From contig JALTJZ010000027.1 in NCBI GenBank assembly GCA_027076325.1, positions 1 to 64,000 on the forward strand: a DNA stretch of 64,000 nt, read 5' to 3'. The notes beneath the pieces are model-generated. The model made no database searches and had not been told where the DNA came from. It was given only the letters and a program-made list of their open reading frames with translations. The stretch comes from Chromatiales bacterium. GTDB lineage: Bacteria > Pseudomonadota > Gammaproteobacteria > UBA6429 > Thiohalophilaceae. Position 1 is the stretch's first letter; each line of letters starts with the position of its first letter. The position numbers were made by a program, and so were the translations under genes. Of this stretch, positions 1-8,785 are shown piece after piece.

Positions 1-308
1 TTCGTTATGTAAACCATGTTTATGAACGAACAGGTACATTATGGGAAGGGCGATATAAAGCAAGTTTAGTTGATAGTGAGCGGTATTTATTAACCTGTTA
101 TCGCTATATAGAGTTAAACCCGGTACGTGCGGGTATGGTTGAAAGCCCTGAGGAATATAAGTGGTCGAGTTATCGGGCACATGCGCGGGGTGAAGAGAAT
201 CGTTTAGTGACGGATGCGTTTGAGTATACGGCATTGGGCAAAACTGATGAGCTAAGGCAAGTGGCTTATCGTGCTTTGTTTAATGCGCATATTGAGCGTC
301 AAGTATAG
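1..308 (+). CDS. REP-associated tyrosine transposase, C-terminal part (cut by window edge)
   Basis: The frame starting at base 3 is open from the window edge to a TAG at 306-308, giving about 101 residues. It contains the string GTLWEGRYKASLVDSERYLL and then YRYIELNPVRAGMV, the hallmark C-terminal half of the Y1 (IS200-like, TnpA_REP/RAYT) transposase family. These HUH-type single-strand transposases are linked in other bacteria to the spread of REP palindromes. The catalytic HUH motif would lie outside the window, so activity cannot be judged. No terminal hairpin is evident in the 140 bases after the stop. Two palindromic elements occur elsewhere in this window (26144-26226 and 39204-39266), but no sequence link to this enzyme can be shown. 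Confidence 0.85.
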   Translation, partial: RYVNHVYERTGTLWEGRYKASLVDSERYLLTCYRYIELNPVRAGMVESPEEYKWSSYRAHARGEENRLVTDAFEYTALGKTDELRQVAYRALFNAHIERQV

Positions 309-452
309 AAGTTGTTAGGCCAAAAACAAGCGAATACTGTTCTCCGGCAAACCGCCCCCCGTTTTTTTCAGGCATTAGATTGATCTAGCTCAAAAACATT
401 AATTAAATATAAAGTATATTAGACTATACTAATTCCATATTGGAGAGAGTTT

Positions 453-704
453 ATGAAAATACTGAACAAAAATAATGCCTTACGCCTCCGCCGTATCCTG
501 CGCCTCAACATCCTGACGGCTCTTGTCGTGTTTATTGTTTCTGTGTATATGATTATTACCGGGGAATATTCAACGCTGCAAGAACGCAAATCTGCAGATT
601 CTTTCTACAACATGTTGATAACAGGTAGCGTTCTGTACATGGCTGTTGTGTGGATATCTTGCGTTATGACCAAGCCCTTCTGGTTTCCAAAAAAATCAGA
701 TTAG
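453..704 (+). CDS. small membrane protein of unknown function
   Basis: An 83-residue protein with a basic N-terminus (MKILNKNNALRLRRILRL) and two hydrophobic stretches, about residues 20-36 and 55-72, compatible with a two-helix inner-membrane protein. A good ribosome binding site (GGAGAG, about 442-447) precedes the ATG, which favours a real gene. I do not recognise the family. It stands alone: the transposase fragment ends 145 bases upstream and malic enzyme starts 228 bases downstream. No catalytic or metal-binding motif is visible. Confidence 0.6.
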   Translation: MKILNKNNALRLRRILRLNILTALVVFIVSVYMIITGEYSTLQERKSADSFYNMLITGSVLYMAVVWISCVMTKPFWFPKKSD

Positions 705-829
705 TCTTGTCTGAACAGGCTCAGTAAATCTTCCTTCGGAAAAGTGATAAAAGGGATGTAAAGCCCCCTTGATCGGACTTATTTTACCTGCTGCACCAAA
801 CACCCCTACAACCTGAAGTATGGGTTAAC

Positions 830-855
830 AATTTTTTGCAGACCTGCAAAAAATT
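830..855. promoter_or_regulatory. 26-bp near-perfect palindrome upstream of malic enzyme
   Basis: Two 12-base arms, AATTTTTTGCAG and CTGCAAAAAATT, are perfect reverse complements separated by two bases (AC). The element lies 76 bases upstream of the malic enzyme ATG. It could be a regulator operator for maeB. It could also be part of a terminator for the upstream small gene, although the G+C core is only four pairs (TGCAG/CTGCA). Which of these it is cannot be settled from sequence. Confidence 0.45.
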
Positions 856-931
856 TAGCTAACCTTTGCAAGTTCATATAAACCAAGCTAGGCTTTAGCC
901 ATCCATAACCACTATCCATAGTTAAATTTTA

Positions 932-2263
932 ATGTCCGATAACAACGAAGACTTCTCTCAACGCTCTCTCGATTACCATGCCAAACCGGTCGCTGGCAAA
1001 ATTGCCACTGCAATCACTAAACCCTGCGCCAGCCAGGAAGACCTGTCGATGGCTTACACACCCGGTGTCGCTGAACCGGTTCGAGCTATTGCCGAGGATC
1101 CAGACTTAGCCTATAAATATACCGGGAAAGGCAACCTGGTAGCGGTGATTACTGACGGCACAGCCGTACTGGGGTTAGGGAATGTAGGCGCACTGGCGGG
1201 TAAGCCGGTCATGGAAGGCAAAGGGGTTTTATTCAAAAAATTTGCCGACATTGATGTATTTGATATTGAAGTGAACGCGCCGTCAACAGAGGCCTTTATT
1301 GATACCGTGGCCAATATTGCCGATACCTTTGGTGGTATTAATCTCGAAGACATTGCCGCTCCGGCCTGTTTTGAAATAGAAAAAGCGCTCAAAAAACGCC
1401 TCGATATTCCGGTCTTTCATGATGACCAGCATGGCACCGCCATCATTATCGCAGCCGGGCTTTTAAATGCCTTGCAAATACAGGGCAAAAAACTTGAGAC
1501 AGCTAAAATTGTCTGTCTGGGCGCAGGCTCGGCGGCCATTGCCTCGATGAACCTGCTGATAGAACTGGGCGCGGATCCCCGTTCACTTTATATGCTGGAT
1601 CGCAATGGCGTTATTCATACTGAACGTGATGACTTAAATGAGTACAAACAAAAATTTGCCATCCAGACCGATGCGCGCACACTCGATGACGCTATCACGA
1701 CTGCTGATATTTTTGTGGGGGTTTCCGGCCCCAAACTTCTAACGGCAGAACAAGTCACAAAAATGGCCGCCAAACCCATTGTGTTTGCTTTATCGAACCC
1801 CGAGCCTGAAATATGGCCAGATCTCGCAAAGGCGGTAAGAAATGACATTATTATGGCAACCGGGCGCAGCGACTTCCCCAACCAGATTAATAATGTACTC
1901 GGCTTTCCGTTTATTTTTCGTGGCGCGCTCGATGTGCACGCCACTACCATTAACAGTGAAATGGAAATTGCCGCCGTGCATGCTCTGGCCAAGTTAGCAC
2001 AAACCCCGGCACCAGCCGAAGTACTGCTTGCCTACCAGACACAACAACTGGATTTTGGGGTGGACTATATTATTCCAAAACCGTTTGACCCACGCTTAAA
2101 GAGCTATATTTCATCTGCGGTGGCTCGTGCGGCGGTTGATAGTGGTGTAGCACGAAAGCCGTATCCATCACATTACCCCGATAGTGAGGACTCACAAACT
2201 GAGCAACAGCTATTTAATGAGTCTCAGTCTTTATTTAAAAAGTTGCGCGGGCTATTTAAATAA
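932..2263 (+). CDS. maeB: NADP-dependent malic enzyme, short form
   Basis: This enzyme oxidatively decarboxylates malate to pyruvate in the cytoplasm, feeding pyruvate and NAD(P)H pools. The 443-residue protein has the family landmarks: YTPGVAEPV (Tyr42), GLGNVGALAGKPVMEGK with the catalytic-type lysine near 97, the metal/substrate segment INLEDIAAP (136-144), FHDDQHGT (162-169) and a Rossmann GAGSAA (197-202). It lacks the C-terminal phosphotransacetylase-like domain of E. coli MaeB (about 760 residues), so it is the short bacterial type. NAD versus NADP preference cannot be read with certainty. No strong Shine-Dalgarno sequence precedes the ATG, but upstream extension is not supported. It is a single-gene unit with a palindrome about 76 bases upstream. 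Confidence 0.93.
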   Translation: MSDNNEDFSQRSLDYHAKPVAGKIATAITKPCASQEDLSMAYTPGVAEPVRAIAEDPDLAYKYTGKGNLVAVITDGTAVLGLGNVGALAGKPVMEGKGVLFKKFADIDVFDIEVNAPSTEAFIDTVANIADTFGGINLEDIAAPACFEIEKALKKRLDIPVFHDDQHGTAIIIAAGLLNALQIQGKKLETAKIVCLGAGSAAIASMNLLIELGADPRSLYMLDRNGVIHTERDDLNEYKQKFAIQTDARTLDDAITTADIFVGVSGPKLLTAEQVTKMAAKPIVFALSNPEPEIWPDLAKAVRNDIIMATGRSDFPNQINNVLGFPFIFRGALDVHATTINSEMEIAAVHALAKLAQTPAPAEVLLAYQTQQLDFGVDYIIPKPFDPRLKSYISSAVARAAVDSGVARKPYPSHYPDSEDSQTEQQLFNESQSLFKKLRGLFK

Positions 2264-2368
2264 AAACCATTGGCCACACAGAAAAGCCTGCCCCATAAAA
2301 TACGTTGAGTACACAACAGGTTAGGAACGAATAAAACTCTTATTTTTGTTCGTTACCGTGACAGTCAC

Positions 2369-2974
2369 TCAACCCTTTACAAGCTGCTCGACCGCTTTAA
2401 TATCGGCACGTTGCATTGGCTTACCGTCAACCGAACTTAACGGCGCATGGTGCAAACCATGATTTGAAAAAATAATAATATGCACCGGCACCTCATCGGC
2501 TAAAAAAGCAAACGCAGGATAATATTCATACTCATCGGCCTTGATATGAAAGCGTTTTTGCTCTTCATCGTAGGGAATATGGTGATCCATTAAAAAAACG
2601 GCCAGTTCCTCAGATGTTTCCGCAAACAAATGTAAATAAATGGCCGAATTAATATCGGCTGTACCATCAAGAACGCTGCCCACCAGACGTGGGTTAAATT
2701 TTTTAAAGAAGTGCATGGCATCCAGCGCGGTTTGCCTTAATTTTTTTAATTGCTCAGGCTGCGTATCTGCACGAAAAATATGTTGATAAGTAACCAGTGC
2801 CTGCTGGATTTCCTTGTTCGAAGGTAAGTTAAAAGACTCAACGGCACCAAATTGACTGGCGGCTTTGTTTTTTGCCAGCTGAAAATCCTGGCTGCCAGTC
2901 TCGGCCATATATTCTGCGGCTAGCTGAGCCAAACGCTCACGTATCTGCCAGCCTTTATTTTTACGCTGTGGCAT
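2369..2974 (-). CDS. conserved proteobacterial protein of unknown function
   Basis: This 201-residue protein has a basic N-terminus and a helical first half (residues 1-100). Its second half contains PRLVGSVLDGTADINSAI, LHLFAETSEE and a C-terminal PLSSVDGKPMQRADI segment. From memory, this pattern (GxVLxGTA...LHLFA...PLSxVDGxPMxRA) belongs to a conserved family of about 200 residues in gamma- and betaproteobacteria. Some database entries in that family carry an unsupported ligase name. The central segment is loosely reminiscent of minimal nucleotidyltransferases, but no convincing GSxxxxxD/D pair is present, so no activity is assigned. It is convergent with malic enzyme and ends 105 bases from it. 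It lies in the same direction as, and upstream of, the PBP1A gene. Confidence 0.75.
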   Translation of the reverse strand: MPQRKNKGWQIRERLAQLAAEYMAETGSQDFQLAKNKAASQFGAVESFNLPSNKEIQQALVTYQHIFRADTQPEQLKKLRQTALDAMHFFKKFNPRLVGSVLDGTADINSAIYLHLFAETSEELAVFLMDHHIPYDEEQKRFHIKADEYEYYPAFAFLADEVPVHIIIFSNHGLHHAPLSSVDGKPMQRADIKAVEQLVKG

Positions 2975-3038
2975 TCAGCCAGTCCTCGCCTGTCACTCTT
3001 TAAGCGCTTATCTAAAGAATAGTAGCTAAGTTAAAAAT

Positions 3039-5669
3039 TTAAAAAAGTTGTTCCGTTATATTGCTCGCATCATCCGGGCTATTTGAACGGCTACGCCCCG
3101 CCGAAGATTCACTGGGCACCTGATCTTCCTTGAAGTACTCAAACATGGTGTCGGTGCTTTCTGGCGTGGCCGGCAGGCCGGTATTTTTATCAATACGTAC
3201 TGAAACGATACTATCGGGTTGTTCTAATGGTGATTCAGGCACTCCCTTTAAGGCTTGCCCCATATACGCTATCCACATCGGCAGAGCCGCAATGGCACCG
3301 GTTTCACGACTCCCAAGGGAACGCGGGTTGTCAAAACCAACCCAGGTAACCGTGACCACGTTGCGGTTAAAGCCGGAAAACCAGGCATCACGCTGATCAT
3401 TCGTCGTACCTGTTTTACCCGCTAAATCTTTTCGGCGTAAGCTCAGGGCACGCCGCCCTGTACCATAACGAACAACATCTCGCATCATGGTGTCTATTAA
3501 AAAAGTAGTCGGTGCGCTCAGTACCCGTGGCGCGACTTTCAGTTGTTGCGGCCCGGTTTGCTCGATAAACTGAATGCTGGCATTTGCTGCCTCTGTATTA
3601 TCCGTTATGGATACACCTGTTTCTGCTGTGGGTGGTTTTTCTTTATCGGCAACTAACGGCATTACTTTTTCAGGCAATTGATTTTTAATCACTGGAGCAT
3701 CATGTGCTATACCACCTGATGACTCAAGTTTTGTTTCCAGCTCAGCAAGTTTTGCCGCTTTACGTTCCTGTTCCAGCTTGAGTTTGGCTTCCATTTCTTC
3801 AACGCACTTCACACACACTTCTGGTCGCTGCTCCAGCATCATTACCTTTTTATTCGAGTCCAGAATATAGTCAATAAAATAAGGCTGAACTTTAAAACCA
3901 CCGTTTGCAAAAACACTAAAACCTTCTGCTAACTCTAAAGGTGTAATTGCACCACTGCCTAATGCTAACGAAAGATCACGTGGTAAGCTGGAGCGTTTAA
4001 AACCAAAACGGGTCACATAACGCACCGCATAGCCAATACCAATATCCCGAAGCAAACGAATCGACACCAGGTTACGCGACTTGATAAGCGCCGTGCGCAA
4101 ACGGGTTTCACCATACCATTTGCCAGTGTAGTTTTCAGGCCGCCAGGTGTCTTCCAAACCCGGCGCATCAAATACCACCGGTGCATCATTAATAATACTT
4201 GCTGCGGTAAAACCTTTGTCTAGCGCCGCACTGTATATAAAGGGTTTAAAGCTTGAGCCCGGTTGACGCTTGGCCTGAATAACACGGTTGAATTTACTCT
4301 GGTAAAAATCAAAGCCACCCACCAATGACTGAAGCGCACCATCGTCCGGGTTAAGTGATACCAGTGCACCACTGACAATTGGAACCTGCGCCAGAAATGA
4401 ACAACCTTTTTTTGCTGGCACAACATAAATAACATCACCTGCTTTTATAATCTGGCTCGCTTTATCCAGCTCTGGCCCCATATTATACTCATCAATATAA
4501 CGACGCGCCCATTCAAGCTGCGGCCAGTCCATAAAAACGACGTTGCCATCAGCGGTGTAAGCATAAGCCGATTGCTCTTCAACCTGAAAAACAATCGCTG
4601 GGATCAGATCGCCCTGAGTGGGTTGCTCGGCTAAAATACTGTCCCAGTATTCCTCATCATTTTCAAATTCAAAATTAAATAATTCAACATGGCCTATCGT
4701 GCCACGATAACCGTGTCGGCGATCGTACTCATGTAACGCCAAACGCAGTGCTTTATTCGCCGCCATTTGCAGTTTTGAATCAACGGTCGTATAAACCTGG
4801 TAGCCTTGCGTATAAATTTTATTCCCATAGCGCTTTAGCATTTCACTGCGCACCATCTCGGCAATATAAGGGGCTTCAACTTCCAGGTTTTGCCCATGAA
4901 CGGCTGCCTTATCCACCGCGGCAAAAGCATTGTCATACTCAGACTGGGTAATAAAATTTAAGGCGCGCATGCGCCCTAATACATAGTTGCGCCGCAATAA
5001 AGCACGCGATGGGTTTACAATCGGGTTATAACGCGAGGGGGCTTTTGGCAGGCCAACAATCATCGCAATTTCTGGCAAACTGAGCTCATCAATATTTTTG
5101 CCATAGTAAACTTGTGCAGCCGCAGCCACGCCATAGGCGCGCTTGCCAAAATAAATTTTATTTAAATAAAGCTCAAGAATTTCCTGTTTAGTCAGCTCTT
5201 CTTCGATTTTAAAGGCAAGAAAAATCTCATTAAATTTTCTTAAGAATGTTTTTTCACGCGACAGAAAGAAATTCCGTGCCACCTGCATGGTAATGGTACT
5301 GCCACCCTGGGCACGTTCACCCGTACGGATTAAATGCAGGGCGGCGCGCAATATACCTTTGTAATCAACCCCCGGATGCTCAAAGAAACGGTCATCTTCT
5401 GCCGCTATCAGCGCTTTGACCAGCGTATCAGGGAACTCCTGATAACGCAGCGGTGTGCGCTTCATTTCGCCAAACTCGGCTAATAACAGGCCATCTTTCG
5501 TGTAAACCCGCAAGGGCACCTTAAGCTGAACATCTTTCAAGGTCTCAATAGCCGGCAAATTAGGCGTTACATAGGCATAAATGCCCAAAAAGCCCAGCCC
5601 AGCCAGTAAACTCAGGCTAAAAACGCTCGCTAATCCGTAGATTGTTATTTTTTTTATGACTGGATTCAC
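3039..5669 (-). CDS. mrcA: penicillin-binding protein 1A (bifunctional glycosyltransferase/transpeptidase)
   Basis: A class A PBP that polymerises and cross-links peptidoglycan at the periplasmic face. The 876 residues hold a membrane anchor (about 8-32) and a GT51 glycosyltransferase domain with catalytic Glu91 in EDDRFFEHPG and QGGSTITMQVARN (121-133). An OB-like region follows (about 320-425). The transpeptidase domain has SSFK (472-475, nucleophile Ser472), SRN (531-533) and KTG (752-754). Between SRN and KTG there is a charged insert, about residues 615-710, rich in Lys, Glu and Ala and carrying a CVKC pair at 619-622. The gene is divergent from pilM, the usual gammaproteobacterial arrangement, with 213 bases between the starts. 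No active-site residue is missing. Confidence 0.96.
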   Translation of the reverse strand: MNPVIKKITIYGLASVFSLSLLAGLGFLGIYAYVTPNLPAIETLKDVQLKVPLRVYTKDGLLLAEFGEMKRTPLRYQEFPDTLVKALIAAEDDRFFEHPGVDYKGILRAALHLIRTGERAQGGSTITMQVARNFFLSREKTFLRKFNEIFLAFKIEEELTKQEILELYLNKIYFGKRAYGVAAAAQVYYGKNIDELSLPEIAMIVGLPKAPSRYNPIVNPSRALLRRNYVLGRMRALNFITQSEYDNAFAAVDKAAVHGQNLEVEAPYIAEMVRSEMLKRYGNKIYTQGYQVYTTVDSKLQMAANKALRLALHEYDRRHGYRGTIGHVELFNFEFENDEEYWDSILAEQPTQGDLIPAIVFQVEEQSAYAYTADGNVVFMDWPQLEWARRYIDEYNMGPELDKASQIIKAGDVIYVVPAKKGCSFLAQVPIVSGALVSLNPDDGALQSLVGGFDFYQSKFNRVIQAKRQPGSSFKPFIYSAALDKGFTAASIINDAPVVFDAPGLEDTWRPENYTGKWYGETRLRTALIKSRNLVSIRLLRDIGIGYAVRYVTRFGFKRSSLPRDLSLALGSGAITPLELAEGFSVFANGGFKVQPYFIDYILDSNKKVMMLEQRPEVCVKCVEEMEAKLKLEQERKAAKLAELETKLESSGGIAHDAPVIKNQLPEKVMPLVADKEKPPTAETGVSITDNTEAANASIQFIEQTGPQQLKVAPRVLSAPTTFLIDTMMRDVVRYGTGRRALSLRRKDLAGKTGTTNDQRDAWFSGFNRNVVTVTWVGFDNPRSLGSRETGAIAALPMWIAYMGQALKGVPESPLEQPDSIVSVRIDKNTGLPATPESTDTMFEYFKEDQVPSESSAGRSRSNSPDDASNITEQLF

Positions 5670-5796
5670 ACTAACAGGAAAATTTTATCGCAATTTACTC
5701 AAATAAGCATAGAAGTATGCACTAATCCTAAAGTATATCGCTTTGATGCAGATAACACTACGAAGGATTTGTAATTAACTATTATTTGACCTATAG

Positions 5797-5825
5797 TTGA
5801 CTCAGGTACTTAAAGTAGTTATACA
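5797..5825 (+). promoter_or_regulatory. sigma70-type promoter of the pilMNOPQ operon
   Basis: TTGACT (5797-5802) and TATACA (5820-5825) are separated by exactly 17 bases, a good housekeeping promoter match. They lie about 58 bases upstream of the pilM ATG in the divergent mrcA-pilM intergenic region. Confidence 0.6.
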
Positions 5826-5882
5826 TATAGTTCCTGTAACTACCGAATTAACAAGAAATTATACTGAAAAAAATACTAAAAT

Positions 5883-6953
5883 ATGGGCTTTAGCGACTTA
5901 TTTAAACCAAAATCCCCTCCCGTTATCGGGCTTGACATCAGTTCAACTGCGGTCAAATTGCTTGAATTGGGGCGTAGTGGCGACAAAATACGCGTAGAAA
6001 GTTATGCGGTTGAGCCCTTACCTGCCAACTCGGTTGTCGAAAAGAGCATTTCCGATGTTGAGGCTGTGGGCGATGCTATCAAGCGTGCAATGAAGCGCTC
6101 AGGCACCCGTTGCAAACATGCCGCTGCCGCCGTTGCCGGTTCTGCCGTTATTACCAAAACCATTTCCATGCCATCCAACCTAACGGATGATGAAATGGAA
6201 CAGGACATTCAAAATGAGGCCGATCAGTATATTCCTTACCCTTTAGAAGAAGTCAATCTGGACTTTGAAGTGCTCGGCCAGTCGGAAAATGATCCCGACC
6301 GTGTTGAAGTACTACTGGCCGCATCAAGAAGTGAAAATGTTGATGTGCGCGTCGCCGCCATTGAATTAGCCGGTTTAAAAGCACGGGTGATGGATGTAGA
6401 AGCCTACGCAATGGAAAATGTCTTTCAGATGCTAGCGCCCACCATGCCCGATCAGGGTATCGACCAGACCATTGCAATTATTGATGTCGGCGCGACCATG
6501 ACCACCCTCAATGTATTGCATGACTTAAAAACCATTTATACCCGTGAACAGGTTTTTGGTGGTAAACAACTTACTGAAGAAATTCAACGTCGCTACGGTT
6601 TATCTTATGAAGAAGCCGGTATGGCAAAGCGTCAGGGCGGTTTACCTGACAATTATGTACCCGAAGTATTAGAACCGTTTAAAGAAGCCATGACTCAACA
6701 GGTTAGCCGCTCTTTACAGTTCTTCTTTTCATCCAGTCAATATAGTAACGTTGACCATATTATATTAGCAGGCGGCAGCGCCATGTTACCCGGCATTGAC
6801 GAAATGATTGCCAACAAGCTGGGCGTACATACTTCAGTTGCCAACCCCTTTACCAACATGACGATTGCTTCGCGTGTGAAAGCGCAAAGCCTCAGTAATG
6901 ATGCATCATCACTGGTTATCGCATGTGGTTTAGCGATGAGGACGTTTGACTAA
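5883..6953 (+). CDS. pilM: type IV pilus assembly protein PilM
   Basis: PilM is the cytoplasmic, actin-like member of the type IV pilus alignment complex and binds the N-terminus of PilN. The 356-residue protein has the actin/FtsA-fold ATP-binding segments: VIGLDISSTAVKLLEL near residue 15, AIIDVGATMTTL near 200, and LAGGSAMLPGIDE near 298. The length fits the family. It opens the pilMNOPQ operon: its TAA is followed directly by the pilN ATG. The start at 5883 gives the usual short leader MGFSDLFKPKSPPVIGLD. A consensus promoter lies about 58 bases upstream. Confidence 0.96.
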   Translation: MGFSDLFKPKSPPVIGLDISSTAVKLLELGRSGDKIRVESYAVEPLPANSVVEKSISDVEAVGDAIKRAMKRSGTRCKHAAAAVAGSAVITKTISMPSNLTDDEMEQDIQNEADQYIPYPLEEVNLDFEVLGQSENDPDRVEVLLAASRSENVDVRVAAIELAGLKARVMDVEAYAMENVFQMLAPTMPDQGIDQTIAIIDVGATMTTLNVLHDLKTIYTREQVFGGKQLTEEIQRRYGLSYEEAGMAKRQGGLPDNYVPEVLEPFKEAMTQQVSRSLQFFFSSSQYSNVDHIILAGGSAMLPGIDEMIANKLGVHTSVANPFTNMTIASRVKAQSLSNDASSLVIACGLAMRTFD

Positions 6954-7526
6954 ATGGCACGTATTAACCTCTTACCCTGGCGCGAAGAACAGCGCAAAGA
7001 GCAGCAACGTCAGTTTTTGACCATATTAGGCCTGTCTGTTGTTTTAATGATACTCATTATTGCAGCCATCCATCTGCAATACGCAAGAGCTCTGAATATA
7101 CAAGATTCACGTAATAATTTTTTACGAACCACCATTACCGAAGTTGAAGCTCAAATTGCTGAGATAACCAAGCTGGAGAAAGATAAACAACGCCTTCTCA
7201 ACCGGATTGAACGAATTCAAAAGCTGCAAAGTAATCGCCCGGAAGTCGTCTATTTATTTGACGAACTTGTTCGTATTTTACCTGAAGGTGTTTACCTGAC
7301 AACCTTTACCCAAAAAGGCAAAACACTGACACTTGAAGGCAAGGCACAATCAAATGCACGTGTTTCTGCTTTAATGCGTGGTATTGATAAATCCAGGTGG
7401 ATGACAAAACCCGTGCTGGATGTTATTCAAAAAGATAATAGCAAAGACTCAAAAGATCGTAGGTTTAAACTACGTGCTACGCAGACTTCGGCTATTGCTG
7501 AAGATAATAAGGCTTCTAAACGATGA
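6954..7526 (+). CDS. pilN: type IV pilus assembly protein PilN
   Basis: PilN is a bitopic inner-membrane protein of the pilus alignment subcomplex. It starts with MARINLLPWREEQRK, the INLLPWR motif being the conserved segment that docks into PilM. A transmembrane helix follows at about 22-42, then a periplasmic coiled-coil (about 55-95) and a small alpha/beta domain. The 190-residue length is normal. The gene begins at the base after the pilM stop and overlaps pilO by four bases, so translational coupling is likely. Confidence 0.96.
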   Translation: MARINLLPWREEQRKEQQRQFLTILGLSVVLMILIIAAIHLQYARALNIQDSRNNFLRTTITEVEAQIAEITKLEKDKQRLLNRIERIQKLQSNRPEVVYLFDELVRILPEGVYLTTFTQKGKTLTLEGKAQSNARVSALMRGIDKSRWMTKPVLDVIQKDNSKDSKDRRFKLRATQTSAIAEDNKASKR

Positions 7527-8164
7527 AAGACATTAATATAGATTTCAATGATCTCGATATTAATAATATCGGCTCCTGGCCTACGCCAGTTAAGACCATC
7601 ATTATCGTTATTGTCTGTGCTGCAACACTGGCCGCTGGTTACTTCCTGGATGTAAAAAACCAGCAAAATGCACTTGAACGTGCAGAAAGGCAGGAAATTA
7701 CACTTAAACAGGATTTTGAAGTAAAGCAGGCAAAAGCCATTAATCTTGAAGCCTATCGCCAACAAATGAGCGAAATGAAAGAATCATTTGGCGCGATGTT
7801 GCGACAACTGCCCAGTAAAACAGAAGTTGAGAATTTACTGGTCGATATTTCACAAACCGGTCTGGCCAGTGGTATTGAATTTAAATTGTTTAAGCCTGAA
7901 AAAGAGCAATTTACCGAATTTTATGCCGAGCTACCCATTAAAATTTCAATGACCGGCACCTATCATCAATTTGGCAGTTTCGTAAGTGGCGTTGCCGCTT
8001 TACCACGAATTGTAACTTTACAAAATATCGTTATCAAAGGTGGTAAAGACAGCGGCTCCGCTTTAACCATGGATCTCACGGCAAAAACATATCGTTACCT
8101 GGATGAAGATGAAATCTCGGAACAACGCCGAAAAGATCGAAAGAAACGAAAGGGTCGCCGTTAA
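7523..8164 (+). CDS. pilO: type IV pilus assembly protein PilO
   Basis: PilO pairs with PilN in the inner membrane and periplasm. The 213 residues comprise a short acidic cytoplasmic leader, a transmembrane helix at about 24-43 (TIIIVIVCAATLAAGYFL), a coiled-coil (about 48-85) and a periplasmic ferredoxin-like domain containing LPSKTEVENLLVDISQTG. The C-terminal tail is very basic (RRKDRKKRKGRR), which is unusual for a protein end expected to sit in the periplasm. The ATG overlaps the pilN stop by four bases. Confidence 0.95.
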   Translation: MKDINIDFNDLDINNIGSWPTPVKTIIIVIVCAATLAAGYFLDVKNQQNALERAERQEITLKQDFEVKQAKAINLEAYRQQMSEMKESFGAMLRQLPSKTEVENLLVDISQTGLASGIEFKLFKPEKEQFTEFYAELPIKISMTGTYHQFGSFVSGVAALPRIVTLQNIVIKGGKDSGSALTMDLTAKTYRYLDEDEISEQRRKDRKKRKGRR

Positions 8165-8179
8165 TTCGGGTTGTCAGTT

Positions 8180-8764
8180 ATGATTTTGAAGAAAAAACAA
8201 TCACAAAAACAAAGCTTGAACACTCTTTCGGGCAACGGCTACTCTTTGACCATCCGATTACTCCCGTTAATTGGTGCCGTCTTATTAGCCGGTTGTAGCG
8301 GCTCACAACATGGTGATCTGGAAAGTTACGTAAATGATGTGAAAAGCCGGCAGAAAAGCAAGATTCCTGAACTGCCACAAGTTAAAACGTACCCGCCTTT
8401 TAGCTATTCTGCCTTTGACCTTCGCGATCCGTTTCTACCGTTACTCGATGAAGAGGCATTTGCTGGCGACACCAAAGTTGACAACGGCTTAAAACCCCAA
8501 ACAGACCGCAAACCTGAACCACTGGAAAGCTTTCCTCTGGATACACTTACATTTGTAGGTCATCTGGAAAAACAAGGTATCCGTTGGGGGCTGGTTTCTG
8601 CACCCGATAAATCAATATACAAAGTTCAGGTAGGAGACTACATGGGCAAAAATTTTGGTAAAATCATCAAAATTACTGAAACTAAAATTATATTACGCGA
8701 AATCATTTCCGACGGCTCGGATGGTTGGCTAGACCGCGAAGCTTCACTGGCTTTATCAGAATAA
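8180..8764 (+). CDS. pilP: type IV pilus inner-membrane lipoprotein PilP
   Basis: PilP is a lipoprotein linking the PilNO complex to the secretin PilQ. With the ATG at 8180 the protein has 194 residues. It has a signal peptide ending in a lipobox LLAGC (Cys39) and a disordered Pro-rich linker. The HR-type C-terminal domain contains SAFDLRDPFLP and LDTLTFVGHLEKQG, both typical of PilP. A TTG at 8171 would add three residues, but the CGGG at 8167-8170 is well spaced only for the ATG. The 15-residue stretch before the lipoprotein helix is somewhat long. It is the fourth gene of pilMNOPQ. Confidence 0.94.
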   Translation: MILKKKQSQKQSLNTLSGNGYSLTIRLLPLIGAVLLAGCSGSQHGDLESYVNDVKSRQKSKIPELPQVKTYPPFSYSAFDLRDPFLPLLDEEAFAGDTKVDNGLKPQTDRKPEPLESFPLDTLTFVGHLEKQGIRWGLVSAPDKSIYKVQVGDYMGKNFGKIIKITETKIILREIISDGSDGWLDREASLALSE

Positions 8765-8785
8765 GCTTCGAACAGGAGAAGAAAG

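Noticed and set aside
2264-2368. Possible terminator between malic enzyme and the convergent gene (GAACGAATAAAA ... TTATTTTTGTTC)
   Set aside because: Several mismatches in the stem and little G+C; not strong enough to call.
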